In this document: piece after piece, positions 11,138 through 22,105 of the stretch
Numbering within the stretch: the stretch's first letter is position 1
Layout: each line of letters starts with the position of its first letter
DNA from: Crotalaria pallida
Taxonomy: Eukaryota; Streptophyta; Magnoliopsida; Fabales; Fabaceae
Direction: 5' to 3'
NCBI GenBank assembly: GCA_037953625.1
Contig: CM075655.1
Coordinates: 71,575,501 to 71,639,500 of the forward strand
Length of the DNA: 64,000 nt
Notes under the pieces: generated by a model
The model's database searches: none
The model's input: the letters and a program-made list of their open reading frames with translations, nothing else
What the model was told of the DNA's origin: nothing
Program-made: the position numbers and the translations under genes

Positions 11138-11728
11138 TAGGGTTGTAATGGTCTGATCTTTGAGAGATATTAGGGACCAGACCAATTAAATTTACATGGT
11201 TCGATTAGTTCGATTTAGACATTTTTTATGTACAAAGATCGGACCGGACCGAACCATTCATGAATGATCCGATCCGGTCTGGTCCAGTTTATTTAGACAA
11301 TAATTACTTGGCAATTTAAAAAAAAATTAAAAAATTAGCCATTAATCTCACTATCTCAGCATACTACGGTACCCAACATATAGTAACATAGTACAATATA
11401 CAAATTACTCAACATACTACATTACCCGACATAAAAAAATTACTTGGCCAACATATTACGGTAAGTGTTTTAACTCAGTACGTGTTTTAACTAGTAGCAG
11501 AGTACGTGACTACTCTGACTAGTAACTGAGTAAGTGTTTTAACTAACCGATTCAGTCCGGTTTCAACGGTCTCAATAATAGTGAGAACGTGGATCGGATA
11601 ATATAACAATGGTTTGAAAATTTTGAGACCGAATCAAACCATGAGACTAAAACAAACTGTATTTTTCGGTCTGGTCTAATTCGATCCGACCGGTCTCGCG
11701 ATCTTGGATCGAATCGCTTACACCCCTA
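11138..11728. mobile_element. Non-autonomous hAT-like element (MITE-type), 591 bp
   Basis: The ends are imperfect inverted repeats: TAGGGTTGTAA at the left, and the reverse complement TAGGGGTGTAA at the right. They are flanked by an 8-bp duplication with one mismatch (GTCAGCAT at 11,130-11,137; GTCAACAT at 11,729-11,736). Eight-base duplications and a (T/C)AGGG(G/T)TG end fit the hAT superfamily. The interior has no ORF but many CGGTCTGGTC / GACCGGACC-like segments that can pair across the element. Confidence 0.75.
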
Positions 11729-12195
11729 GTCAACATACAAAAGTTACTCTTATTTAAAGTTAAATACTAGTACATACAATATTTACCCATTACTATCGGA
11801 AAATCAAAATGGTTTATTTGAATAAGTAATTTGTTGGAAACCAACAAGCGGGCTAAGCAATTACTAGAGGGGGGGTGAATAGTAATTTGAAGCAGTAATA
11901 CTAAATATTTCAAATGATAATTAAAGAATAGAGCTGAAAGTGATTTTTCTGGAACAAACTCGAAATATTCGAGTCTTTTGTGAAATACTCGAGTGTTTCA
12001 GGATGAACTACTCGAGTCTTTCAAGATATACTCGAGTGTTTCGTATCAGATATGAGTTAAACCAGAAACGAAAAATCAGCAATTCACTTCAAATCAATCC
12101 AAAACAAAACATAAACTTATCCAACAGAATAGCAAGCAATCTAAACAACTTTTAACACTTGAATAACACTTAGATTCCTTGAACTTGCTACCTAA

Positions 12196-15100
12196 TGTAA
12201 CGCTCTTTCAATACACTTAATAAAATAGAATAATTGTATTCATTTTGAAACGAGTTCGATCTGCTGTCCAAAAGATTTTCTACTAAACGTTCCACTTCGT
12301 AAAATCTTGGCTGAAAATTCAAAACTCAAACTGGTTCAGCATAGATTTGGAAACTTTTTCCCATAATCTATTGAAAACACAAGTTTCTAAAACATAGGGT
12401 GTATGATAACTTCAGAGTTGGTGGTAAAATGCTGAGATCAGCTCATAGAATTATATAAATCACTTAAAAAAAAAGATTTTAACGGATATATTTATACTAA
12501 ACTAAAATGATTGTGCCAAAGAACTTGTAATGTTATCTTGGGTTATCATTTTCAAAATATAGCTTAAATATTATCACAGAAAGGTCTTAGAGCTGATCCG
12601 GGGTCCTGGTTCCATCGTCTATTACATTTGATTTCCGACAATTGTGCACTTCACTGAAACTCTTTTTCCCCCGTTCTCCAATGTTCTTTAGGGGTCTCCT
12701 ACCCTTACTCAACAATGAGAAGGTCATAGTGTTGATCCTTAACCTACAAGGGTACGGGAGTAAGCATTTCCGTTTGCATAATCAAATGAGATAGATATAA
12801 GAAAAATAATATTAACAATCACAATTATTCAGGTATCACACAAAATGCAAGTACATATGAGCACACCCCTTTTAGTACTTTCAATCTTGTAATGCAAATG
12901 GCATGATGCATGGTTCCATCCACAACCGAGGCCTCCAACAGTGTTGGATATCTGGCAAATGATATCCCGGTGTTCCCAGAACACCACCAAACGTTCCCAG
13001 AACGAGTGGCAAACCATACTTGGAAAATAAGCATCACTCCCGAAGTGTGCACCACGTTCCCAGAACGCCTACGTTCCCAGAACGTATAAAACCAGGTCCC
13101 GGACACTGGCCACATATCTATAATGTGTCATCAAGTAGGTTACAATTTCAGTACTCCCAGAGTACCCTTCTCATATTCCCAGAATATGAGAATTATTCCT
13201 TGCCAACCTATTCTCCATTCCTCTATGAATGAATGCACCACATTCAAGAGCGATTTTTATCTTCGATTAATCCACTGTGATTTAGGCACATCTCGTAATT
13301 CCCTTAGAATGATTGATTTGAGGTACTAACATTGGCATGATGAGATACACTTAAATTAGTTTCAATTATGCCAAGAATCTTGAATTGGGTAGTCTTAGCC
13401 CATGGTAATCACTCCTCCTTTTAAAGACTAAATTTTCCTTTTTGCAACTTCAGATACTAACCGGTTACAGTCCCAGACTAACCGGTTAGAGTCACATATC
13501 TGAAACTGTTTTACCATGGAAATTCAAGAAAACCCCTTTCTCTTGAGATTTCTACTCAATTCACAAACAACTTTTACCATGGCCTTGTACCTCAAACCTA
13601 TTGTGTTTATCATTCACAGGCCTAAATCCACAATTTGTTATTAATAACACATAACTTGACTTTTAAGTTATCATAACACTTCAAGGAATTGTTTCTTCTT
13701 TCTTCATCCAAAACCAACAGTGATTTATCACTTACTTTTTGGATTGGTATTTATTGAAATTAGGGTTAGATTTGAGTAAGGACAATAGGAGCTTTTCACC
13801 AATTTTTAATAATACATTTTTCTGTTGAAATTACACAGCTTCTAACCGGTTACGAAAATCGTCTAACCGGTTAGATTAGACAGTCTGTGCACAGAAACTA
13901 GGATTTTGAAAACATTTTCTTTCAATACTCAATTCTAACTCCATTCAATAGTCATGTAAGCCCTCATACTTTGAGAAGTTTCTGCTCAGCCACAGAACAA
14001 CCCCAAATCTTGCATACATGTTATTTAGAGCATCAATTTCACACATAACCATATTTAAATCATACGTAACAGCAAGTACCCACACATAACTCATATCCAT
14101 ACATGTAATCTCAGATTAATCCATTTATACCATTCACATAGATTGCTTAAATCTGTTACCAACAGATTTACCTTATCCAGTGGCCTCCAAGCCTTTGCTT
14201 GTTATACACTATGCCCTTTAGGAGTCTCATGACGACTCCCCCTATGAATTCATGAAATCTATTCTCATTCTAGCAAAAGAAATCTTCTCCCTTACCATAG
14301 GGTTGATTTCGATGAAGCTCAATACTGAAACTTGAAGAGAATCCATAATTTTTCTCCCAATTCCTATGTTCTGTTTCAGCCACAATTTCCCTCAACCAGG
14401 TTCAAAGACCAGATGATTTGACATATCCATAGGCCAAAGAAATTGGGGAAAACTATCAGAATTCAAACTAGGTAACATGTACTAGCTTTGAAAACAAGTT
14501 TGAGGCTTAAAGAGTGCATGTACTTACCAAGATCATGCCCTAAAGGGAGCCTCAAGAAATGATTTCTGATTCTGGACAGACTCCTTCCTCAATCTTTCAA
14601 GACCAATAACTTATGCAATACTCGCTCTCAAGTCACCCCCATACCTCAATATAAAGCTGGAAGAATCGTCTTTAACATAGCGTATCTCACTTAGTCTGAC
14701 TCTCAAAGATCAAAGAGAAATTAACAGAGTAATCTGGAAACCCTAATTCAGTTTCAATACTAACACTCCATCAGCCAAACCCTCAATTTGCCTCACAAAT
14801 CACCTATTTATAGAGAAATTGATGAGCATGCAGCTCGACACGTATCCATCACAGGAAATTAAGTGGGTTTTCGTGGCAATTCCTGGTAAATTGGTGGATT
14901 ACTCATCAAATTCCACTATCTGGGTTTTCTGAGTTCATCGTGTAACCGGTTACAAGATCTTCCTAACCGGTTACCTACTGATGAATTTCAGAAAATTATT
15001 AATTTAATAATTCTTTTCCTATAAACCCTTTTTAATATCACATTTAGGTCCTGTCTTAGGGATCAAAATGCAATATCTATATATTTTGATTATTCCCTTA

Positions 15101-15233
15101 CCAACAATCATCTTTACCCCTATTTTAAATATCACTATAGAATTAAATTAAAATATAAATTTAAAAGAGCTCAATATCAAACTTTATGATTAACTCTCGC
15201 ATTATCCGGAAGAAGAAAATTAGGGGTGTTACA
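12196..15233 (-). repeat. 3' LTR of the LARD
   Basis: TGTAACGCTC at the left and GGTGTTACA at the right, as read on the + strand. It carries three pairs of TAACCGGTTA (13,458/13,479; 13,843/13,864; 14,943/14,964), each with a 21-bp repeat, and the hairpin cluster at 12,934-13,190. Open frames inside it are spaced by these repeats and are not genes. Confidence 0.9.
12934..13190. repeat. Cluster of hairpins with constant CCCAG loop and differing stems
   Basis: Inverted repeats: TCCAACA/TGTTGGA (12,934-12,948); GGTGTT/AACACC (12,969-12,985); CGTT/AACG (12,992-13,004); CACT/AGTG (13,035-13,047); CGTT/AACG (13,055-13,067); TACGTT/AACGTA (13,070-13,086); GTACT/AGTAC (13,151-13,165); CTCATATT/AATATGAG (13,170-13,190). 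The last seven surround CCCAG or its variant CCCGA. The same cluster is at 19,805-20,061 in the other LTR. Confidence 0.85.
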
Positions 15234-15250
15234 CTACTCCCCCACTTAAA
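15234..15250 (-). promoter_or_regulatory. Polypurine tract of the LARD
   Basis: On the - strand the sequence beside the LTR reads CTTTTAAGTGGGGGAGTAG, the plus-strand primer of Tekay-like gypsy elements. A second copy of the same tract (CTTTTAAGTGGGGGAGAA) is seen on the - strand at about 15,312-15,329, suggesting a duplicated or older tract. Confidence 0.75.
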
Positions 15251-16569
15251 AGGAATTTCGTCCCCGAAATTTGCTTGGCTATTCTAAAAAAAAAAAAATA
15301 TATTTTTGGATTCTCCCCCACTTAAAAGATTAAGATAGGATATTAGTATCCCGAGATAGTTTCAAATTTACGAAATCAAATTTCGTCGTCCAACTTTAAC
15401 ATAACCAATTCCCTTCTTATCGTATGAAAAATACGGTCCACAACTCTTTTCCTCGATAAGCCTCCCTCTAATTCTTTCCAGGTAAACTTTTTGGATTGCA
15501 CACGCGGATTCCTTAGGTATGAATGAAAAGATATTTGTATGACCTCGTTACTCGATAATTTCGAATATTAGGGTGATCAGTCCGAATATTCAAACTATTA
15601 GTAATGAATCATACTTCTTAGATATAATCTCTCACAAGAAGGATTATACGATATGTCTTTAAGTTAGATGAACTTAAAGATAAGTTAACGATCACTACTA
15701 AGCTCTAGGTGGATAGTCAACGTCTAGAGACATTTCCGTTGGGGAGACAAAAATTTGTCCTAACCCGGTGGTTGTTAATCCCTCTAGCCTTAACTAATCC
15801 TCCTATGGCTGCAGTGTTCGCGGATAGTTATCACATCCAATTGTGATAACAGTTTGAATTACAAAATTTTGAATTGGACCTTCAACAAAGTCTTAATATT
15901 CTAAGAGGTTAGATTAACTACATTCGGAAACATTTGGCTAAATTGATTCGGAAACGAGATAACTAAGATGGTCAAATTTAGAATTTACTTCATGATCTTT
16001 CGTAACATAATAGTTTTGCTTGTCTATTTCCTCCGATTGTCAAATTCTGCTTCTCTTCTATCCATTAACCAACCTGACTATCATAGACTTCTTGCGTTGA
16101 AAGTTCAATTGTTCTTCTTAATTGCTTAGAATTGCCTCGAGTGAAATCCTATGCGGAGTCCTTGAAAGCACTCATTTCCCTCCTTCTACAAAATATTACT
16201 ATGGAATTTTAACCAACAATTGGGAAATTTTCATATCTATTGAAGAGTCTCCAACAATTCACAAATTTCCATTTATAATTGGTTCAAGTCACAGTATGTA
16301 ACCGGTTACACGATAAACCTAACCGGTTAGAGTACTGTATCAGACCAGTTACATCAGTTTTAAAAACACGATTCTCCTTCTTTTCTCCCTCCTAAAACAC
16401 GATTTCCTCATTCTCCCTTCCTCTTCAAGGCCTAAACCTCTCACATCCTGATTTCCCATCCATTCTCATCACTATCACTCTTAATTCTTTCCCCCATTCT
16501 CATTCTCCCCTAGGGTTCCTTTCCAAATTCTGTTTTCCCCCTTTTCCAAAAGCCTAACCTTCAGAAAGC
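15251..16569. other. LARD interior, left non-coding part with gypsy-leader homology
   Basis: The part at about 15,600-15,800 (ending ...TTTCCGTTGGGGAGAC... and ...CGGTGGTTGTTAATCC) matches the 5' leader of the gypsy element at about 38,560-38,820 (TTTCCGTTGGGGTGGC, CCCGTTGGTTGTCATTC) in the same strand sense. A TAACCGGTTA pair lies at 16,299/16,320. From about 16,370 the + strand is pyrimidine-rich (TTCTCCCTCC, CCTTCCTCTTC), as in plant 5' untranslated regions, leading to the ORF at 16,570. Confidence 0.6.
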
Positions 16570-17853
16570 ATGGCTTCCAATCCTCCTCGTCGTGCTAGAG
16601 TCAAGTCCACTGCTACCCGACCACCTAGAAGACCAAGAATCGAGTACTACAGCAAGGACAAATGTGCGGAGAGGTTCAAGAGTTTCTGTGACAAAGGGTT
16701 TGGGCTCAAGAGATGGATGAACTTCCGGTGGTTTGCCAACAACAACTTCCAATTTCAGAGGTTGTATGAGTATCAAGGTTTGGTAACTTTTCTGGAATTG
16801 AAGGGTTCCATCTTCCCAAGGTTGATCAGGGAGTTTTATGCCAATTTCAGGGAGTATGAAGGGGGTTATCAGTCCAAGGTGAATGGGGTGATTTTTGATG
16901 TTACCCCTACTGATTTCCTGATTGTGGGTGGACTCCAATCAGCGGGTACTTATCCCGGTGATCCGGACAACAATCGGCTTAACATCTGCAATCTCGAGGA
17001 TGTTTACAAGGACAGTTTACGGAACCCGGATTTGTATTTGACCGGTTCTCGCAAATCTGTGGGAAACATGACGGTGGAGAATAGGTTAATTCTCTATGTC
17101 CTGACGTACTTGCTGACCCCTAGGACCTCCTCCAATCACACTCAAGCTATGGCAGTCGATCATCGGTATATGTTCGCGATCAAGAACCAAATTCAAGTGA
17201 ATTGGGTACGGGTGGTGTGCGCCTACATGTCACAGGCTGCTGATTCGACAAGCGGCTGCCTGCCCTATCCTTTCTTCGTGAGTCGTCTCATCGAGTACAA
17301 GGGAATTCCTATTCCGGAGGATGAGGAGTTTGAGCCGAGCGAAGGCTTAACTTGCATCAACAGTAGAGTCCTCCACTCGATGGGAATTTACCAGCATGAT
17401 GCCGACGGTATTTGGAAATGGAATGCTGAAATCAAAGCCGCAGATGCTGCAGCGGCTGCAGAAAGAGAGCAACAGCGACAAGAGGAAGAAGGGGCAGGGG
17501 TTGAGCCCGAGGATGTGACTATGGGGGATGGGGCTCCAGCTACGGGTGGTGGTGAGATTCCGAGGCACTTTACCCGGCCTTATTCCACCTTTGATGTTGG
17601 TGGAGGTTCAGGTCAGGCGGGCGAGGCTAACATTTTTGCTTCTATGGAAGAGAGGATAAACGCTAGAGTGGATGCTGGTTTTGCTAGGGTCGAAGGGCGT
17701 ATGGACAGGATGGATGATCAATTTGCAAATCTGAATGGGCGGTTTGATTCTCTAGGCATCACCATGGAGAACATGCACTTCCTGCTACGCACATTCAGGC
17801 GTTTCCAGGGTCCCCCTACACCACCTCCTGCATCTCCTCCTCATGAAGACTAG
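16570..17853 (+). CDS. Intact ORF similar to 'putative plant transposon protein' domain, antisense to LARD
   Basis: 427 codons, uninterrupted. The start ATG is in good context (AAGCATGGCTTCC) after a pyrimidine-rich leader. Residues 1-22 are basic (Pro/Arg-rich). Residues about 55-260 carry a LIREFYANFREYEGGYQSKV core followed by GVIFDVTPTDFLIVGGL, which I recognise as the pattern of the putative plant transposon protein domain found in many legume and other plant repeats. Residues about 285-305 are Ala/Glu/Gln-rich. Residues 359-390 (MEERINARVDAGFARVEGR...) look like a coiled coil, and the tail is Pro-rich. It runs opposite to the element. There is no catalytic motif I can name. The absence of stops while all pol genes nearby are broken suggests recent capture or selection. 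The function is unknown. Confidence 0.8.
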   Translation: MASNPPRRARVKSTATRPPRRPRIEYYSKDKCAERFKSFCDKGFGLKRWMNFRWFANNNFQFQRLYEYQGLVTFLELKGSIFPRLIREFYANFREYEGGYQSKVNGVIFDVTPTDFLIVGGLQSAGTYPGDPDNNRLNICNLEDVYKDSLRNPDLYLTGSRKSVGNMTVENRLILYVLTYLLTPRTSSNHTQAMAVDHRYMFAIKNQIQVNWVRVVCAYMSQAADSTSGCLPYPFFVSRLIEYKGIPIPEDEEFEPSEGLTCINSRVLHSMGIYQHDADGIWKWNAEIKAADAAAAAEREQQRQEEEGAGVEPEDVTMGDGAPATGGGEIPRHFTRPYSTFDVGGGSGQAGEANIFASMEERINARVDAGFARVEGRMDRMDDQFANLNGRFDSLGITMENMHFLLRTFRRFQGPPTPPPASPPHED

Positions 17854-19050
17854 TGACTTTGAATCTCTTGCTTTGTTTAGGACCTTGACTATGTAATCCT
17901 TATATTATAACTATGTGGTTCTTGGGGAAATTTTGGGTCTCATCATACTTCTAGTAATATTTTCCCCCTTATGCGTTTTGGTTTAATATGCTTATCCGAT
18001 GTATTTGGCTACTTATAACTTTCGCCTACTACCTAATGTTTTAGTTGCGTTGCTAGGTGTGTGAACCTTTATGCTTGTAATGAAGTATCTTTGTTAATCA
18101 TCACCGTTCCCTGTCTAGGCTGTTCCTATCCCATTATGCACTTATATAGCTACTTGATGAATATCATTTGCATAACAACTGCAATCATATTTCAAAATTA
18201 CCCCTAATTCTTATTGCTTTAATTTAGCTTGCAACATGAACAACGGACTAAGGGTTTGAAAAACAAAACTCATAGCGTGACACACCTATGATACACCCTG
18301 TACAACAGTTCTGAGGGTAAGAGATATAGCGTTCGAAGTGCCGAAACCACTCAAAACTGATCCTGCTTTATGATTGTCTCTGTCTGCAGACTGTAACCGG
18401 TTACAGAATCAGCTAACCGGTTAGGTCATGCAGCAGGTCAATTAATTAGAGTAAGAGGAGTTTGAACGGATTGAAATCCTTGTTTTACCGTTTCATCGGA
18501 ACAATACAAACACTGATTTAGAGGTAGGAGCATAGGATTATATAAAAATTTCGAATGAGAGATGACAAAAAGGGTAAGGTATAGAGTATTTGAATTACCA
18601 CTGTTACTCTTCCGAAACAAGGAATGAGTAACCCTTGGGATATATCAATTGTAGTAAGGTCAAATGCTAACAGCTGGTCATACCACGTCAGGTTTCAGAA
18701 TAAGTTATCCCTTTCACCACAGTGAATAAGTGCTTCCTCCCTATTCACTTCCCTAATGGTCATTTCCCAAAATGACTGCAGCATTGATTCGTTTTTGATC
18801 TTACTGAACCAATACTCGAATCTCACCATGGCAACAAATTTAAAAAGAATACTACCCCCCATCTGAGTTTCACTTCGGTCATCTAGTTTTCTTACTAAAT
18901 AATCTAAACCACTTGCTAAAAAAAACAACCCAATATCAACTTGGACCCAAAGAGCGAGCTTGTGAGAACAGATTTCCCCAAAAGTAGCACAGCCATCGGA
19001 AATTTAATGCTTGAAATCATACCTCAGGAACCAAGAATCAGGATCATTTT
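17854..19050. other. LARD interior, right non-coding part
   Basis: This acts as the 3' flank of the 16,570-17,853 ORF and as the 5' leader of the element in its own (minus) orientation. It holds one TAACCGGTTA pair (18,394/18,414, spacing 20). Short frames of 60-77 codons on the - strand show no domain and are probably chance. No gag start was found next to the primer site. Confidence 0.55.
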
Positions 19051-19061
19051 CTCTGATACCA
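19051..19061 (-). promoter_or_regulatory. Primer-binding site of the LARD (tRNA-iMet type)
   Basis: The - strand reads TGGTATCAGAG followed by AAAATG, i.e. 11 bases match the 3' end of plant initiator tRNA-Met. It lies six bases from the LTR edge at 19,068 and fixes the element orientation as minus. Confidence 0.85.
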
Positions 19062-19067
19062 CAAAAT

Positions 19068-22000
19068 TGTAACGCTCTTTCAATACACTTAATAAAATAG
19101 AATAATTGTATTCATTTTGAAACGAGTTCGATCTGCTGTCCAAAAGATTTTCTACTAAACGTTCCACTTCGTAAAATCTTGGCTGAAAATTCAAAACTCA
19201 AACTGGTTCAGCATAGATTTGGAAACTTTTTCCCATAATCTATTGAAAACACAAGTTTCTAAAACATAGGGTGTATGATAACTTCAGAGTTGGTGGTAAA
19301 ATGCTGAGATCAGCTCATAGAATTATATAAATCACTTAAAAAAAAGATTTTAATGGATATATTTATACTAAACTAAAATGATTGTGCCAAAGAACTTGTA
19401 ATGTTATCTTGGGTTATCATTTTCAAAATATAGCTTAAATATTATCACAGAAAGGTCTTAGAGCTGATCCGGGGTCCTGGTTCCATCGTCTATTACATTT
19501 GATTTCCGACTGTTGTGCACTTCACTGAAACTCTTTTTCCCCTGTTCTCCAATGTTCTTTAGGGGTCTCCTATCCTTACTCAACAATGAGAAGGTCATAG
19601 TGTTGATCCTTAACCTACAAGGGCACGGGAGTAAGCATTTCCGTTTGCATAATCAAATGAGATAGATATAAGAAAAATAATATTAACAATCACAATTATT
19701 CAGGTATCACACAAAATGCAAGTACATATGAGCACGCCCCTTTTAGTACTTTCAATCTTGTAATGCAAATGGCATGATGCATGGTTCCATCCACAACCGA
19801 GGCCTCCAACAGTGTTGGATATCTGGCAAATGATATCCCAGTGTTCCCAGAACACCACCAAACGTTCCCAGAACGAGTGGCAAACCATACTTGGAAAATA
19901 AGCATCACTCCCGGAGTGTGCACCACGTTCCCAGAACGCCTACGTTCCCAGAACGTATAAAACCAGGTCCCGGACACTGGCCACATATCTATAATGTGTC
20001 ATCAAGTAGGTTACAATTTCAGTACTCCCAGAGTACCCTTCTCATATTCCCAGAATATGAGAATTATTCCTTGCCAACCTATTCTCCATTCCTCTATGAA
20101 TGAATGCACCACATTCATGAGCGATTTTTTATCTTCGATTAATCCACTGTGATTTAGGCACATCTCGTAATTCCCTTAGAATGATTGATTTGAGGTACTA
20201 ACATTGGCATGATGAGATACACTTAAATTAGTTTCAATTATGCCAAGGATCTTGAATTGAGTAGTCTTAGCCCATGGTAATCACTCCTCCTTTTAAAGAC
20301 TAAATTTTCCTTTTTGCAACTTCAGATACTAACCGATTACAGTCCCAGACTAACCGGTTAGAGTCACATATCTGAAACTATTTTACCATGGAAATTCAAG
20401 AAAACCCCTTTCTCTTGAGATTTCTACTCAATTCACAAACAGCTTTTACCATGGCCTTGTACCTCAAACCTATTGTGTTTATCATTCACAGGCCTAAATC
20501 CACAATTTGTTATTAATAACACATAACTTGACTTTTAAGTTATCATAACACTTCAAGGAATTGCTTCTTCTTTCTTCATCCAAAACCAACAGTGATTTAT
20601 CACTTACTTTTTGGATTGGTATTTATTGAAATTAGGGTTAGATTTGAGTAAGGACAATAGGAGCTTTTCACCAATTTTTAATAATACATTTTTCTGTTGA
20701 AATTACACAGCTTCTAACCGGTTACGAAAATCGTCTAACCGGTTAGATTAGACAGTCTGTGCACAGAAACTAGGATTTTGAAAACATTTTCTTTCAATAC
20801 TCAATTCTAACTCCATTCAATAGTCATGTAAGCCCTCATACTTTGAGAAGTTTCTGCTCAGCCACAGAACAACCCCAAATCTTGCATACATGTTATTTAG
20901 AGCATCAATTTCACACATAACCATATTTAAATCATACGTAACAGCAAGTACCCACACATAACTCATATCCATACATGTAATCTCAGATTAATCCATTTAT
21001 ACCATTCACATAGATTGCTTAAATCTGTTACCAACAGATTTACCTTATCCAGTGGCCTCCAAGCCTTTGCTTGTTATACACTATGCCCTTTAGGAGTCTC
21101 ATGACGACTCCCCCTATGAATTCATGAAATCTATTCTCATTCTAGCAAAAGAAATCTTCTCCCTTACCATAGGGTTGATTTCGATGAAGCTCAATACTGA
21201 AACTTGAAGAGAATCCATAATTTTTCTCCCAATTCCTATGTTCTGTTTCAGCCACAATTTCCCTCAACCAGGTTCAAAGACCAGATGATTTGACATATCC
21301 ATAGGCCAAAGAAATTTGGGAAAACTATCAGAATTCAAACTAGGTAACATGTACTAGCTTTGAAAACAAGTTTGAGGCTTAAAGAGTGCATGTACTTACC
21401 AAGATCATGCCCTAAAGGGAGCCTCAAGAAATGATTTCTGATTCTGGACAGACTCCTTCCTCAATCTTTCAAGACCAATAACTTATGCAATACTCGCTCT
21501 CAAGTCGCCCCCATACCTCAATATAAAGCTGGAAGAATCGTCTTTAACATAGCGTATCTCACTTAGTCTGACTCTCAAAGATCAAAGAGAAATTAACAGA
21601 GTAATCTGGAAACCCTAATTCAGTTTCAATACTAACACTCCATCAGCCAAACCCTCAATTTGCCTCACAAATCACCTATTTATAGAGAAATTGATGAGCA
21701 TGCAGCTCGACACGTATCCCTCACAGGAAATTAAGTGGGTTTTCGTGGCAATTCCTGGTAAATTGGTGGATTACTCATCAAATTCCACTATCTGGGTTTT
21801 CTGAGTTCATCGTGTAACCGGTTACAAGATCTTCCTAACCGGTTACCTACTGATGAATTTCAGAAAATTATTAATTTAATAATTCTTTTCCTATAAACCC
21901 TTTTTAATATCACATTTAGGTCCTGTCTTAGGGATCAAAATGCAATATCTATATATTTTGATTATTCCCTTACCAACAATCATCTTTACCCCTATTTTAA

Positions 22001-22105
22001 ATATCACTATAGAATTAAATTAAAATATAAATTTAAAAGAGCTCAATATCAAACTTTATGATTAACTCTCGCATTATCCGGAAGACGAAAATTAGGGGTG
22101 TTACA
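19068..22105 (-). repeat. 5' LTR of the LARD
   Basis: 3,038 bp, colinear with 12,196-15,233. Visible differences are few and mostly transitions, e.g. one TAACCGGTTA is TAACCGATTA at 20,330 (a CG to CA change). This suggests an insertion that is young on the scale of the other elements here. Confidence 0.9.

Larger units (their letters stand above)
12196..22105 (-). mobile_element. Large retrotransposon derivative (LARD), gypsy-type, complete
   Basis: Two LTRs of 3,038 bp each (12,196-15,233 and 19,068-22,105) with only scattered differences by eye, flanked by a perfect CCTAA duplication (12,191-12,195; 22,106-22,110). The primer-binding site TGGTATCAGAG lies on the - strand at 19,051-19,061, and the polypurine tract AAGTGGGGGAG lies on the - strand beside 15,233, so the element is oriented minus. 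The LTR ends TGTAACACC...GGTGTTACA type and the polypurine tract match the Tekay/Del-like gypsy element at 31.7-47.4 kb. The 3.8-kb interior has no gag or pol. It has one intact ORF on the opposite strand. Transposition must have relied on enzymes from another element. Confidence 0.9.

Noticed and set aside
12970..13085. Heat-shock-element-like TTCNNNGAA motifs in the LARD LTR
   Set aside because: The spacing is three bases rather than the two of plant heat-shock elements, and other members of the cluster change the TTC/GAA bases while keeping pairing, so structure explains them better.
12825..13115. A 96-codon frame on the - strand, repeated at 19,696-19,986 in the second LARD LTR
   Set aside because: It runs through the hairpin cluster. 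Its repeated FWER/SGNV strings are a by-product of the TTCCCAGAA repeats. There is no domain, and its duplication is explained by the LTR pair.
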